From: Streptomyces albicerus
Lineage (GTDB): Bacteria; Actinomycetota; Actinomycetes; Streptomycetales; Streptomycetaceae
DNA: 52,045 nt
Assembly: GCF_008905045.1 (NCBI RefSeq)
Contig: NZ_VWMY01000069.1
Span: forward strand, 3,989-56,033
Direction of reading: 5' to 3'
Positions within the stretch are counted from its first letter, which is position 1. Each line of letters opens with the position of its first letter. The translations under genes and the position numbers were made by a program. This document shows positions 43,250 to 51,928 of this stretch, in pieces. Below the pieces are notes generated by a model, which ran no database searches, was not told the DNA's origin, and saw only the letters and a program-made list of their open reading frames with translations.

Positions 43250-43574
43250 GGGCACCCGGCTGCACGATGGGCGTAGCCGCAATGCCCCTCTGATCCTCTA
43301 CGTTGCCGGCTCGCGTGCACCGACCCCCATCGCCCCCGCTCACCGGCGCTGACCAGGCGCCGCCGATCTCCTGGACCTGATCCGCCGGACAGGCCCTCGT
43401 CGTGAGCCTGGTTCACAGGGAGGTCCTTGCGGTACGTCAAGCTGTCCTTGCCCGCGAAGGAGCCCCTGTCTGCGCCCTCGAGGCAGCGTCGATGCGGACG
43501 GGGCCGCCGGTGGTGTGGACAGTCAGCGCGTAAGCGTGAATGAGCTCGTCAAGGTCAGCGAACGGGTAGAGGGG
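43250..43574. other. Unassigned stretch
   Basis: A short minus-strand frame (YPFADLDELIHAYALTVHTT) looks protein-like but is too short to name. Nothing else is supported. Confidence 0.35.
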
Positions 43575-43607
43575 CCCCGGCGGGCCGGGCATGATGGCCC
43601 GCCGGGG
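43575..43607 (-). terminator. Hairpin after the VOC gene
   Basis: A perfect 12-bp inverted repeat (CCCCGGCGGGCC at 43575-43586; complement at 43596-43607) with a 9-nt loop lies 20 nt beyond the VOC stop. No U-tract, as is common for actinobacterial terminators. Confidence 0.65.
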
Positions 43608-43626
43608 AAAGACGGTGTTTGCTGGT

Positions 43627-44151
43627 TCAGTGGCGGGCCGGAGCGGAGATGCCGGTCCCGCCTGGGAGGTCGGCGCCGAATTGTGCGATGACCGCGTCCA
43701 GGTCGAGCGGTGCAAAGGCCTCGCGGGTCACCTCGTTGATCCTGTCGGCGGGCACCAGCCAGCACACTTCGAACTGCAGGTCGTCCGGGTCGTTGGCGTA
43801 CAGCGACTTGGTGGTGCCGTGGTCGATCTCGTGGGTCAGCGCACCTGCCTGCAGCAGCTTGCCGCGGATCTGCTGGAGCTCGGCCAGGGTGTCCACCTCC
43901 CACGCCAGGTGCGCGAGCCCGGGACGTCGGTCCGGGCTCCGCGGGGAAGCCGGGCTCTCGATCTGCATGAAGGCCAGGTCGTGGTCGTTGGTCGATTCCT
44001 CGGCCTTCAGGAACGCGGCCTCGGGCACCTTGTCGCCGTCGGCGTGGAGGCGGTGGTCGAGGCGGAAGTTCAGCAGGTCGGTGTAGAAGGCGACGCTGCG
44101 TTCGACGTCGCGGACGTAGAGCACGGCGTGGTTGAGACGCTGGACTGGCAT
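43627..44151 (-). CDS. VOC/glyoxalase-family protein (extradiol-dioxygenase-like)
   Basis: 174 residues with the paired beta-alpha-beta-beta-beta modules of the vicinal oxygen chelate fold. It begins LNHAVLYVRDVERSVAFYTD, with first metal ligand His8, then DHDLAFMQIES, GLAHLAWEVDTLAELQQI with a second His, and the C-terminal LYANDPDDLQFEVCWLVPAD with the Glu ligand. It could be a ring-cleavage dioxygenase, glyoxalase-like lyase or thiol-based resistance enzyme. It is divergent from an HxlR regulator gene 77 nt away, which suggests induction by an electrophile or quinone. Confidence 0.85.
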   Translation of the reverse strand: MPVQRLNHAVLYVRDVERSVAFYTDLLNFRLDHRLHADGDKVPEAAFLKAEESTNDHDLAFMQIESPASPRSPDRRPGLAHLAWEVDTLAELQQIRGKLLQAGALTHEIDHGTTKSLYANDPDDLQFEVCWLVPADRINEVTREAFAPLDLDAVIAQFGADLPGGTGISAPARH

Positions 44152-44228
44152 GTCACTCCTGGCTTAGTTACGATTAGTGCGTAGCCCCACCATAGGGATG
44201 TAGCGAGGACCTCACAAAAGGCACATTG
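44152..44228. promoter_or_regulatory. Divergent promoter region of the VOC and HxlR genes
   Basis: A 77-nt gap between divergent genes with relatively AT-rich sequence and partly repeated TTAGTTACG/TTAGTGCG words (44164-44181). HxlR proteins usually bind such short repeats. The exact operator is not resolved. Confidence 0.4.
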
Positions 44229-44663
44229 ATGTACGTAAAGCACACCACTGACCCTGACCGTGCCGCCGCCCCGCACCCGGGTGACGCCTGGCCTGCCGAT
44301 GCCCCCCACCCGTGCGAGAGCTGGCCGGACAACGGCCAAAGGTTCCGGGAGACCCTCGACCGGATCGGCGACAAGTGGTCGGTCCTGGTCATCGGCATCC
44401 TCAGCCGCGGTCCCTTGCGGTTCGGCGCCCTGCACCAGCGGGTTCCAGGCGTCTCCCAGCGCATGCTCACCCTCACCCTGCGCCACCTGGAACGCGACGG
44501 GGTCGTCTCCCGCACCGTCTACGCCGAGGTGCCCCCGCGCGTCGAGTACCAACTGACGCCACTGGGCGAGAGCCTGCGCACCATCGTCCACGCGCTCGCC
44601 CAGTGGGTCACGGACCACCATGGAGAGATCGAGAGCGCGCGCCACCGCTACGACGCTGGATGA
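44229..44663 (+). CDS. HxlR-family transcriptional regulator
   Basis: 144 residues from ATG 44229. The winged-helix core has the family signature: a Cys near the N-terminus (HPCESWPD), then RIGDKWSVLVIGILSRGPLR, FGALHQRVPGVSQRMLTLTL, RHLERDGVVSRTVYAEVPPR and VEYQLTPLGESL. Members such as HypR, QorR and YodB sense electrophiles or quinones through the N-terminal Cys. It most likely represses the divergent VOC gene. Confidence 0.88.
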   Translation: MYVKHTTDPDRAAAPHPGDAWPADAPHPCESWPDNGQRFRETLDRIGDKWSVLVIGILSRGPLRFGALHQRVPGVSQRMLTLTLRHLERDGVVSRTVYAEVPPRVEYQLTPLGESLRTIVHALAQWVTDHHGEIESARHRYDAG

Positions 44664-44684
44664 CACTCGTGCCCCAGCTCGCCT

Positions 44685-45355
44685 TCACCGGCGGGGGACG
44701 CAGCGCTCCAGCTCCGAGACCCGCCTGCCCTCCGGCACGACCAGCAGCATCTTCAGCGCCGGCGCAAGCTGCGGGTCCACGCGGTGCGCGGCCCGCGCCA
44801 CCGACTGGTACAGGCGCCGCTCGGCCGCCGTACGGGCCTCCGAAACCTGCCGGGCCAGCACCGAGACACCCGGCAGCAGCACCCGGTGTCGGCGCAGCCA
44901 CGTCACCGCATGGTTGAACAGCGCCACCGGCCCCTCGGCGTGTGTCCACGCCCGCCCGTACAGGAAGGCCCGGAACTCCCGCCCCCACCTGCGGTCGCCG
45001 AAGTCCCGGTACTGGAACCGCTCCTGGATCTCCCGCGCGTGCTCGTACGGCGTCCTCCGGCGCTCGGCATACCGCTTCACGCACGAGGTGTCCTCGATGC
45101 CGAGCTGCCCGGCCAGGTACTCCACGACCTCCCACGGCACCGCCAGCGGATCATCCCCGAGGAACCGGCCGATGCAGCGGACGGTGCCGATCTGCATCGC
45201 CATGCCCAAGCGGTGCCCGTCCGAGCGGCGCAGCGCGATCAGGTCCCGGTCCGCGTCGTCCAGGAAGAAGAAGCGCTCCAGCTCCAGGCGTGGGGCCGGG
45301 CCACCTCGGCGAAGGCGCCGTACGCCTCCGCCTGTTCGTCAGTCAGAAACTCCAC
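44685..45355 (-). pseudogene. Tn3-family transposase N-terminal fragment, frameshifted
   Basis: The gene start is visible at GTG 45355 (VEFLTDEQAEAYGAFAEV). A one-base-type frameshift near 45298 follows, then RLELERFFFLDDADRDL, GHRLGMAMQIGTVRCIGRFL and ARQVSEARTAAERRLYQSVA, the DUF4158 N-terminal domain of Tn3 transposases. It stops after VSELERC, so some 220 of about 1000 residues remain. No DDE core or resolvase is seen. Confidence 0.8.
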
Positions 45356-45594
45356 CGGCACGGCCGGACCGTAGCCACCCGCGGGAACCACCCGGCAGGC
45401 CTTGCGCGAAGTCCTGCGGAGCCCACCGCCGGTCTGCTAGCTGACCATGATCAATCTCAGCGGCACTTCCTGTACCGCAACTACTCGGCCCCGGGAACCC
45501 ACCCGGCCCGGCCCGGGCCGGGCCGGCCAGCCAGCTCGAAGAACCGCCGAGCGACAGCACGGCACGACGTCGGACGTGTCCGGGCCACCGGTGA

Positions 45595-45874
45595 GGCATA
45601 CGCCCGCCCAGCCCACCACCAAAATGGAACGAAGCCTGCTCCGGGATGGGCACTTGTCGCTGGCCGCCCGGTGGCCGACGTTCTTGCCTGGGACGACCAG
45701 CAGCGCCCCACCCGGATCAAATCCGTGAGCCCGTACTCCTTCTTCGACTCCTCGATCCACGGCTGGCGCAGTTGGGCGGACAAAGTGGAGTACGACATCG
45801 ACTGGCGTGTTCCCGAGCGCCCGCTGCTGCGAGAACCCGCCCCGGAGGCAGCGGCGCACTCCCTACAGGACTGA
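45595..45874 (+). pseudogene. Unrecognised C-terminal fragment
   Basis: The plus frame ending at 45874 contains WALVAGRPVADVLAWDDQQR, then SVSPYSFFDSSIHGWRSWAD and KVEYDIDWRVPERPLL. It looks like real protein, but no family is recognised and no start is evident. It is wedged between Tn3 and IS5 remnants. Confidence 0.35.
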
Positions 45875-46087
45875 CCGCCGGCGGCGCCGCAGGTCCACCT
45901 GCCAGAGACCGGCCGTGTCGACGCAGGTACACCAGACCGACCAGGGCACGTTGGTGCGGGCCCGGAACAGCACCCCGTTGACCACTGTGCGGTGATCGGA
46001 CCACTGTCCACCAGGCCGGCCGTTGGCCGGTAGCAAGGGCTCGATCTTCCGCCACTTTGCATCGGTCAGTTCATGTCGCCGCACCAT
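45863..46087 (-). pseudogene. IS5-type transposase N-terminal fragment
   Basis: From ATG 46087 the frame reads MVRRHELTDAKWRKIEPLLP, then GQWSDHRTVVNGVLFRARTN and VPW, the start of Streptomyces IS5-group transposases (LTDxxWxxIEPLLP, HRxVxNGILxRxRTGxPW). It then runs into unrelated sequence. Confidence 0.75.
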
Positions 46088-46114
46088 GCCCGACGCCTGC
46101 CCGGCCCAAGTCAT

Positions 46115-46386
46115 GGTCCACCCAGACAGCCATTAGAGAAGCCCTGAATCCTTGGAGGGCTTCGGAGCAGGGCCTCCCGCTCCTCGCGGGGCTCGACTCC
46201 CCGAGCTGCCAAGAGACCGTTCTTCCGTGCATCCGCACCGGCGCACTCACCCGGACCAGGCCCCTGTTGGAACCTCGCCGACCACGGACGGTCAGAGAAC
46301 AGCCAGTCACGCACGCAACTCCGGCTTGTCCGCCCGCTCGCAGCCAGCGCACCGATTGCCCACACCGCAGGTCCCGGCCGGCCGGC
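46115..46386. other. Unassigned stretch
   Basis: No supported gene lies between the IS5 fragment and the peptidase fragment. Confidence 0.4.
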
Positions 46387-47055
46387 TCAACGTGGCTGCC
46401 CGGCTCCTGCCGCGTGCAGCAGTTGTGCCGAGTACGGGTTGAGTTCGATCGGCGCGTCTTCGCCGACCACCACCGTGCCTCCGAGGTGGGCTAGATGGCG
46501 GCCGAACGCGTAGTTCGGCTCGAAGGCGAAACTCATTCCGGGCGCCAGTTCCATGCTGGGCAGGAACGTGGGGTGGTCGGATACGCGGGGATACCCTTCG
46601 GTGCCGGGGATGCGGCTGAAGAGTCCGCGGCCCTTGCCCACGGAGAGCCCGGGGTTGAGTGAGTGCACCGCGATCAGGAACGGCCAGCCGTCGGCGGCGT
46701 CGATCGGCTCGTGCATGGCGTCGACGAGTTCGCCTAACGTGTGCCCCGGGCGAAGCGCCTTGAGGCCGGCGTCGTAGGACGCGCGGCACACGTCCGCGGC
46801 ACGGTGGAAGTCCTCGTGCACGTCACCGACGGCGATGGTGACCTGGTTCTGGGCGTGGCGTCCGCCGAACCTCGAGAACACCTCGGCGTAGATGACATCG
46901 CCGTCCTCCAGGACACGGGGAGCCTGCGCGCGCTGGCCCCAGGCCGGCGGCCCCGCCGCCACCACGTCCGGCCCCGACCACAGGTGCATGGCAGGGGGCA
47001 GCGACCCGTGGCTGTATCCCGCGGCCATACTGTGACGAGGATTTTTAGTTGGCAC
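46387..47055 (-). pseudogene. M24-family metallopeptidase (Xaa-Pro peptidase-like), C-terminal half
   Basis: About 215 residues of a creatinase/aminopeptidase P-type pita-bread domain: LEDGDVIYAEVFSRFGGRHA, LRPGHTLGELVDAMHEPID, FLIAVHSLNPGLSVGKGRG and a closing MSFAFEPNYAFGR with the metal-binding Glu. The N-terminal creatinase domain and the first metal ligands are gone. The frame now opens with codons from an IS-end-like sequence (PTKNPRHS) at about 47055, so the break coincides with that repeat. Confidence 0.75.
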
Positions 47056-47079
47056 AAAAGAGGGATAGTTGGCACCAAG
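47047..47079. repeat. IS-end-like sequence, left side
   Basis: AGTTGGCAC occurs twice, 20 bp apart (47047-47055 and 47067-47075). The second, with flanking bases (47060-47075), is the inverted complement of 51917-51932 with one mismatch in 16. Confidence 0.6.
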
Positions 47080-47092
47080 CTCACGGGCGTTC

Positions 47093-47407
47093 TCAGAGGT
47101 GACGGCGCATCACCTCGATGCACGTGGCCCGGGCCGCGTTCGATCGGTCCCGGGGGTACGGGATTCCGAGGTTCATGCCGGTGTCGGTGGTGATCGGTGA
47201 CTGCCGCCAAGCGAGGCTCATCTGTGCGCTGGCTTCCGCGCGGGCCGTGGCCACGAGGGTTGCGTAGGGGCCCGCGACCGTCGTGGCTTCGATATGGAGC
47301 CATGCCTGGTGGAAGGCCATGCGTGCCAGCAGACCGCTGACCTCGTCGGTGAGTTGTTGTCGTATGGCGGGCGAGGACTCCGGCCGGCACCGTATGCGGT
47401 ACGGCAT
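47093..47407 (-). CDS. Small protein of unknown function
   Basis: 104 residues from ATG 47407 (MPYRIRCRPESSPAIRQQ), preceded by GAGGAG 9 nt upstream. The middle is helical (LTDEVSGLLARMAFHQAWLH). No motif, signal or membrane segment is recognised. It follows the TetR gene in the same direction with an 84-nt gap and may be the last gene of that unit. Confidence 0.45.
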   Translation of the reverse strand: MPYRIRCRPESSPAIRQQLTDEVSGLLARMAFHQAWLHIEATTVAGPYATLVATARAEASAQMSLAWRQSPITTDTGMNLGIPYPRDRSNAARATCIEVMRRHL

Positions 47408-47491
47408 CTCCACGTACTCCTCAACCGCCGTCAGGGCCTCTGCGCAGGTCTTGGCCCGGCGTTCCTGCCTCTTACGTCACCGGGTGAGTGT

Positions 47492-48115
47492 TCAAGAACG
47501 TGGGTGCGCGGATGCTGATGTCCGGGACAGCGCCGGGGCCAGCCAGCGGTTGAGGAAGGTGCGGAGCCGGGTTTCGTCCTGCGGTGGCTCGCTGGGGTGC
47601 TGCAGCAGCGACGTCAGGAGTCGCATGATGATCTCGGCGAGGCCGTTGAGGTCGTCCTCGTCGATGCCGGCGGCGGCCCAGTCGACGGGGAAGCGCTGCA
47701 GCATCTTGGCGCCGTAGGCGATGGTTTCCCTGGTGGTGGCGCCGCGACCGAAGGCGGTGGTGTCTCCGAGTTGCAGCAGAAGGCTCAGGCGTGGCTCGGT
47801 GGGGATGGTCCGTACGCAGAAGACCATGCCTTCGACCACGGCTTCGGCCGGGTCGGTGATCCCTTGCAGGTGCGCGATCATCAGGTCGACGAACGACTCG
47901 GCGCCCTGGGCCGCCACCTCGCCGATGATGTCGCTGATACGGCCGAAGTGGCGGTAGACGGTCTGGCGGGTGACGCCGAGCTCGCCGGCGACGTCGGACA
48001 GGGTCGTCTTCGTGACGCCGTGCCTGTCGATGCAGCGGGCGGTCGCGTCGATGATGCGCTGCCGGGCCTCCGCGTCCGATGCGGGAGGCCGGCCTCCCCA
48101 GCCGTGATGCCCCAT
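47492..48115 (-). CDS. TetR-family transcriptional regulator
   Basis: 207 residues. The N-terminal HTH is clear: RQRIIDATARCIDRHGVTKT, TLSDVAGELGVTRQTVYRHF. A helical ligand-binding domain follows. It lies 4 nt downstream of the membrane protein gene as third gene of a leftward unit headed by a flavoprotein. The 25-bp dyad in front of the first gene is a good candidate for its operator, giving autoregulation of the cassette. Confidence 0.88.
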   Translation of the reverse strand: MGHHGWGGRPPASDAEARQRIIDATARCIDRHGVTKTTLSDVAGELGVTRQTVYRHFGRISDIIGEVAAQGAESFVDLMIAHLQGITDPAEAVVEGMVFCVRTIPTEPRLSLLLQLGDTTAFGRGATTRETIAYGAKMLQRFPVDWAAAGIDEDDLNGLAEIIMRLLTSLLQHPSEPPQDETRLRTFLNRWLAPALSRTSASAHPRS

Positions 48116-48119
48116 GGGC

Positions 48120-49247
48120 TTAGGATCGCACAGGCTCTGCGGTCCGTCGGGACATGGTCGCGCGCAGTACGGCCACGATGAGCCCGGTTGCGGCTACGGT
48201 GCACAGCACGGTGTACCACAGGCTGCCGATCGGCGTGCCCTGCTCGGTGATGCCATTGGCCGCCGCGAAGTAGGCCGGCAATGCGACCAGCCAGAGGACG
48301 ATGTGGACGCCGAGGTACAGCGCCGGATAGATCCGCGCGAACAGCGGCGACGCCACCGGAGCCCGATCTGTTCGCCGCGCGCGCCAGGCGTCCGCGAGAA
48401 GGTAGAGGCCGACGATCCAGACCAGGGCGAGCTCGGCACCGAGGATGGCCTGCTGGATCCCAAGCTGGTCCCCACCGCGGAAGACGTTGCTGGGCACGCC
48501 GGCGACCGTCATCGCGAGCGGTGTCAGGGCGCCGGCGACCACGGTGCGCAGGCTGATCTGCCCGCCGGTGAGCGTGCCTCGGCCGTCCTGCGCGCCGACC
48601 AGCCGGACGACGAGATAGGTCATCGCGCCGAAGGACACCGAGGCGAACAGGAACATGCTGTTCATCGGAACCGAGGCGAGCGCCGGCTCATTGATCATCT
48701 CGTTGCCGGGGTTCCAGGCCCACCACTTCAGCTGAGGTCCGAGCTGATCGAAGATCTCGTAGAACGCCTGGCAGACGAACGCGACCGCCAGCGAACCGAG
48801 AAGGAGTCCACGTCGCGCGAAGACGCCGAGAACGCGGACCACCTCGTAGGCGAGCTGCGACAGCGCCGGATAGAAGGCCACGATGTAGAGCGGCAGCCGG
48901 TCGTACATGAACTGCACGGTGAACACGTTGTGGGAGAAAATGAACCCGACGTGCTCCTCCAGGCCGAACCAGCCCGGGAAGTAGAGCGGCGGCTCGATCA
49001 CCGCCAGGTAGACGAGCGAGGCGAACCACAGAGAGATGTTGACCGGGTCGCCGTCGCGCCGCCACCGCTGCCACGCATGGACGAGGGCGAACACCGCACC
49101 GCCGATGATGAGCAGCTCAAGGAACGGCATGGTGCCGTTCTCGAGACCGAACGGGTTGCGGAAGTCCACGACGGGATCGGCGTCATGGCAGGAGAAACCG
49201 AGCCTTCCAGCGAGGCGCTCGGCCGCTGAGTCGCATGAAAAGCTCAT
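48120..49247 (-). CDS. Multipass membrane protein, unknown function
   Basis: 375 residues with about eight hydrophobic helices, among them LELLIIGGAVFALVHAW, WFASLVYLAVIEPPLYFPG, LYIVAFYPALSQLAYEVVRV and LYLGVHIVLWLVALPAYFAA. The loops hold conserved-looking polar and aromatic residues (EEHVGFIFSHNVFTVQFMYD, WWAWNPGNEMINEPAL), suggesting a membrane-embedded enzyme or carrier and not a simple channel. No characterised family is recognised. It is tightly packed between the flavoprotein and tetR genes (15 and 4 nt), so the three probably act together. Confidence 0.75.
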   Translation of the reverse strand: MSFSCDSAAERLAGRLGFSCHDADPVVDFRNPFGLENGTMPFLELLIIGGAVFALVHAWQRWRRDGDPVNISLWFASLVYLAVIEPPLYFPGWFGLEEHVGFIFSHNVFTVQFMYDRLPLYIVAFYPALSQLAYEVVRVLGVFARRGLLLGSLAVAFVCQAFYEIFDQLGPQLKWWAWNPGNEMINEPALASVPMNSMFLFASVSFGAMTYLVVRLVGAQDGRGTLTGGQISLRTVVAGALTPLAMTVAGVPSNVFRGGDQLGIQQAILGAELALVWIVGLYLLADAWRARRTDRAPVASPLFARIYPALYLGVHIVLWLVALPAYFAAANGITEQGTPIGSLWYTVLCTVAATGLIVAVLRATMSRRTAEPVRS

Positions 49248-49262
49248 TCCCTGCTCCTCGGG

Positions 49263-50771
49263 TCAGTCATTGACGAGGTCGGTCTCGGCGTACGGCGAGC
49301 TGCCGGCGCGGGTCTGGCCGGTGAAGTCGGTGCCGGGCGGATCCTGCTGGTCGTCGAACCCGCCGGGCACGACCGTGCGTCCGAGCCGCTGACGCACCTT
49401 GTAGCGCGCGATGCCGAACCAGAACCGCACATCGGTGGTCATCTCCCTCAGTGACATGTCGAGGTTGAAGACCTGGGCGAACGTCCGCTCGACGTAGGCG
49501 TCCTCGCGGCTCGTGGCGTTGATGGCGTTGAAGACCGGCCAGCTGAGGCGCGCGGCCAGCTTGCGGCGCCAGGGAGCGACGACCTCACTCCCGGTCGCGA
49601 AGTCATATGCCTGGTCACGGGCCATCGCGAGCATCCAGGGCACGTCGAGTGACTTCTTCTGCCGGGCGAGGAACTCGCGGAAGAAGGCGAGGTCGAGGAC
49701 GTCGTGGCCGTGCAACATCTCGGCGAGGATGAGCGCGGAGCGGCCCGCCGAGCTCATCCCCTGGGCGTAGAACGGGTTGAACGCGCAGATCGAGTCACCG
49801 ACGCAGATCAGCCCGAGCGGGGGCTGGTCGAGCAGGTCGAAGCGGCGCCACTTGTTGCCGGTCGAGCGAGTGAGGTGCACCCCGGAGGTCGGAGTGCAGG
49901 CACGCGTCGCCTGCCCGAAGGACCTGGCCCGCACGCGGTCCACCGCGGCCTCGAAGGTGTCGACCTCGCGCGGCATCCGGATGCCCCACGCCCCCATGCA
50001 CACGATGGCGCGGTCACCCTCGATCGGGAAGAAGTTGCTGAGGAACTCGTGTTCCTCGGGATGGTCGCCGGTGTCCTGCGTCGGAGTGACGACCAGGTGC
50101 TTCCACCACCACGCCTGCGGACGCCGGTCGGCGGGCGGCAGGTCGTACCACCGCGACGTGTAGGTGACCTTGGCGTCAAGGGTCTTCTCCGGCGGCGCCG
50201 GCCATCCCGCCGCGCTCAGCCAGTCGGCGACGGAGGAGCCGCGCCCCAGCGCGTCGACGACCAGGTCGGCGGACAGGTGGCCCGAGTCGTCGCCCGCGCG
50301 GTACTCGACTCCCTCGACGCGCCCGCGCGCGGTGCCGCCCCCGGTGGAACGAAGTCCGGTGACGGTCACGCCCTCGCGGATCTCGATGGCCGGGAGCTCG
50401 CGGACCTTGTCGCGCAGGACCCGCTCGATGAGCACGCGGGAGCTGTAGACCATCGTCATCGACCCAGCCTTGCGCGGGGCCCAGCCGGCGTTCTCGCAGT
50501 ACGCCGCGTCCATCGACGGCATCAGGCACATCCCGCCCGCGGCGATCAGCGCCTCCTCGAAGCCAGGAAAGATCTCGCCAATCGCGCGACGCCCGGAGTT
50601 GAGGAGGAAGTGCGGGTGCTTGCTCTGCGGCACGCCCCGCCGATGCTGCGCGTCCGGCGGGAGCCGGTCCCGCTCCAGGACGATCACCTCGTCGAAATGC
50701 CTCGCGAGCACTCCCGCGGCGCACAGCCCCGCCACGCTGCCGCCGAGCACCACGGCCGTCTTTCCCCGCAT
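49263..50771 (-). CDS. FAD-dependent monooxygenase/epoxidase-like protein (LasC-like)
   Basis: 502 residues with a GR2-type FAD site: TAVVLGGSVAGLCAAGVLAR, the EVIVLERDRLPPD loop, LVVDALGRGSSVADWL and the second flavin motif GLICVGDSICAFNPFYAQGM. The RRGVPQSKHPHFLLNSGR segment after the FAD motif is typical of polyether/terpenoid epoxidases such as LasC and of related halogenase-like flavoproteins. No flavin-dependent-halogenase WxWxIP motif is seen, so epoxidation or hydroxylation of a lipophilic substrate is more likely. ATG 50771 is chosen because GGAGG sits 4 nt upstream. Alternative ATGs at 50786 and 50795 fall inside the operator-like dyad. First gene of the cassette. Confidence 0.85.
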   Translation of the reverse strand: MRGKTAVVLGGSVAGLCAAGVLARHFDEVIVLERDRLPPDAQHRRGVPQSKHPHFLLNSGRRAIGEIFPGFEEALIAAGGMCLMPSMDAAYCENAGWAPRKAGSMTMVYSSRVLIERVLRDKVRELPAIEIREGVTVTGLRSTGGGTARGRVEGVEYRAGDDSGHLSADLVVDALGRGSSVADWLSAAGWPAPPEKTLDAKVTYTSRWYDLPPADRRPQAWWWKHLVVTPTQDTGDHPEEHEFLSNFFPIEGDRAIVCMGAWGIRMPREVDTFEAAVDRVRARSFGQATRACTPTSGVHLTRSTGNKWRRFDLLDQPPLGLICVGDSICAFNPFYAQGMSSAGRSALILAEMLHGHDVLDLAFFREFLARQKKSLDVPWMLAMARDQAYDFATGSEVVAPWRRKLAARLSWPVFNAINATSREDAYVERTFAQVFNLDMSLREMTTDVRFWFGIARYKVRQRLGRTVVPGGFDDQQDPPGTDFTGQTRAGSSPYAETDLVND

Positions 50772-50783
50772 GCTGCCTCCATT

Positions 50784-50808
50784 CATACATGTCATGACTG
50801 AATGTATG
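50784..50808. promoter_or_regulatory. 25-bp operator-like dyad upstream of the flavoprotein gene
   Basis: Perfect 7-bp arms CATACAT (50784-50790) and ATGTATG (50802-50808) enclose an inner palindrome GTCATGAC. It lies 13 nt upstream of the flavoprotein ATG. Size and symmetry fit a TetR operator. Confidence 0.7.
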
Positions 50809-51011
50809 AGCGGAGGGGAAGGTAACAGGTACGGTCTGAACATGCCACCCTTCCCGCGAGACGTCGGGTCCGGCGGAGTGACCTCCCACGGTCCAGCCGG
50901 GGCAACGGCCGGCTGGGACGCCCACGTGGCCTTTGGTGTAGGGAGTCCCGCCGCTCCGCTTCCGGTCGATGCCCATGACCGGTGTCAGTTCTCATCGAGC
51001 GTGTTTCAACC

Positions 51012-51928
51012 TGAAGTTGCACTTACTGATCTCTTCGGGGTGTTGTCGGGTGACGCGTGGTGATCCCTGCGGTAGGGCCGGTGGTATGCGGCATGCGCAA
51101 GGTGGCGGGCTGACCACGGAGCGGCGGCGGTTTCGGGAGCGGATCCGGTATGAGGCGGGTGAGCGGTTCGCTCGCGGCGAGAAGAACGCGGTGATCGCGA
51201 AGGATCTGCGGGTCAGTGACCGGTCGGCGGAGCGCTGGCGGCGGGCCTGGCGGCAGGGCGGGATGGATGCCCTGGCTTCCGCGGGGCCGCCGAAACTGCC
51301 GAAGCTGTCGGATGGCCAGTTCGCCGAACTAGAGAAGGAGTTGGCGCTCGGGCCGGCCGAGCACGGCTGGGAAGACCAGCGGTGTACCGTGGCGCGGATC
51401 AGAGCGGTGATCGCCTGGAAGTTCCAGGTCGACTGCTCGATGGCGGCGGTGTGGCGGTTGCTGCACCGCCATGACTGGTCCTGGCAGTCTGTGTCGCGCC
51501 TGATCTACCGGCTCCGCCGGCACCGCAAGTGCCGGGGCAAGGGGCGCAACAGCTTCGCTTGGAGCGACTACCGCGACCTGGTCGTGCGTGCTCACATACA
51601 GCTCAAGGCCCCCATCGTCCTCGTCTGGGACAATCTCACCACCCACCGGGCCGCCGGGATGCGCGAGTACGCGGTCGAGCATGACGGGCTTACCATCGTG
51701 CAACTGCCTTCTTATGCACCGGACTTGAACCCGGTTGAGGGCATCTGGTCGCTGTTACGGCGCGGCCCGCTGGCCAATGTCGCCTTCACCGACGGCGACC
51801 GATGGTTGCGGCATGGACCAGGAGTTGGAGCGTGCCGCGCTCGTCGCAGCCGAGGGGGCTAGTTGGATTGGATGCCCAAGTGCGGCGGCACCCCTTGTGA
51901 CCTGCGCTGTACCAAAGTGCCAACTATC
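51012..51928 (+). mobile_element. IS630-type element, internally deleted
   Basis: A transposase gene lies between weak inverted ends: AAGTTGCACTT near 51015 against AAGTGCCAACT at 51916-51926 (one indel). Bounds are approximate. Confidence 0.5.
51086..51862 (+). pseudogene. IS630 transposase lacking the first catalytic Asp
   Basis: 258 residues from ATG 51086. The N-terminal HTH domains are normal (NAVIAKDLRVSDRSAERWRR, CSMAAVWRLLHRHDWSWQS). The sequence then jumps to VSRLIYRLRRHRKC and the late DDE core: IVLVWDNLTTH with the second Asp, and LPSYAPDLNPVEGIWSLLRR with the Glu. The stretch that normally carries the first Asp (about 60-90 residues) is absent without a frame break. After NVAFTDGDRW the usual C-terminus is lost as well. 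The protein should be catalytically dead. Confidence 0.8.

Noticed and set aside
44942..45874. A 310-codon plus-strand gene
   Set aside because: Its first two thirds are antisense to the Tn3 transposase fragment and low in complexity. Only the last 90 codons look protein-like, and these were listed as an unrecognised fragment.
49263..50771. Flavin-dependent halogenase
   Set aside because: The FAD-binding pattern is similar, but the WxWxIP motif and the halogenase Lys context are not seen. A LasC-like monooxygenase/epoxidase fits better.
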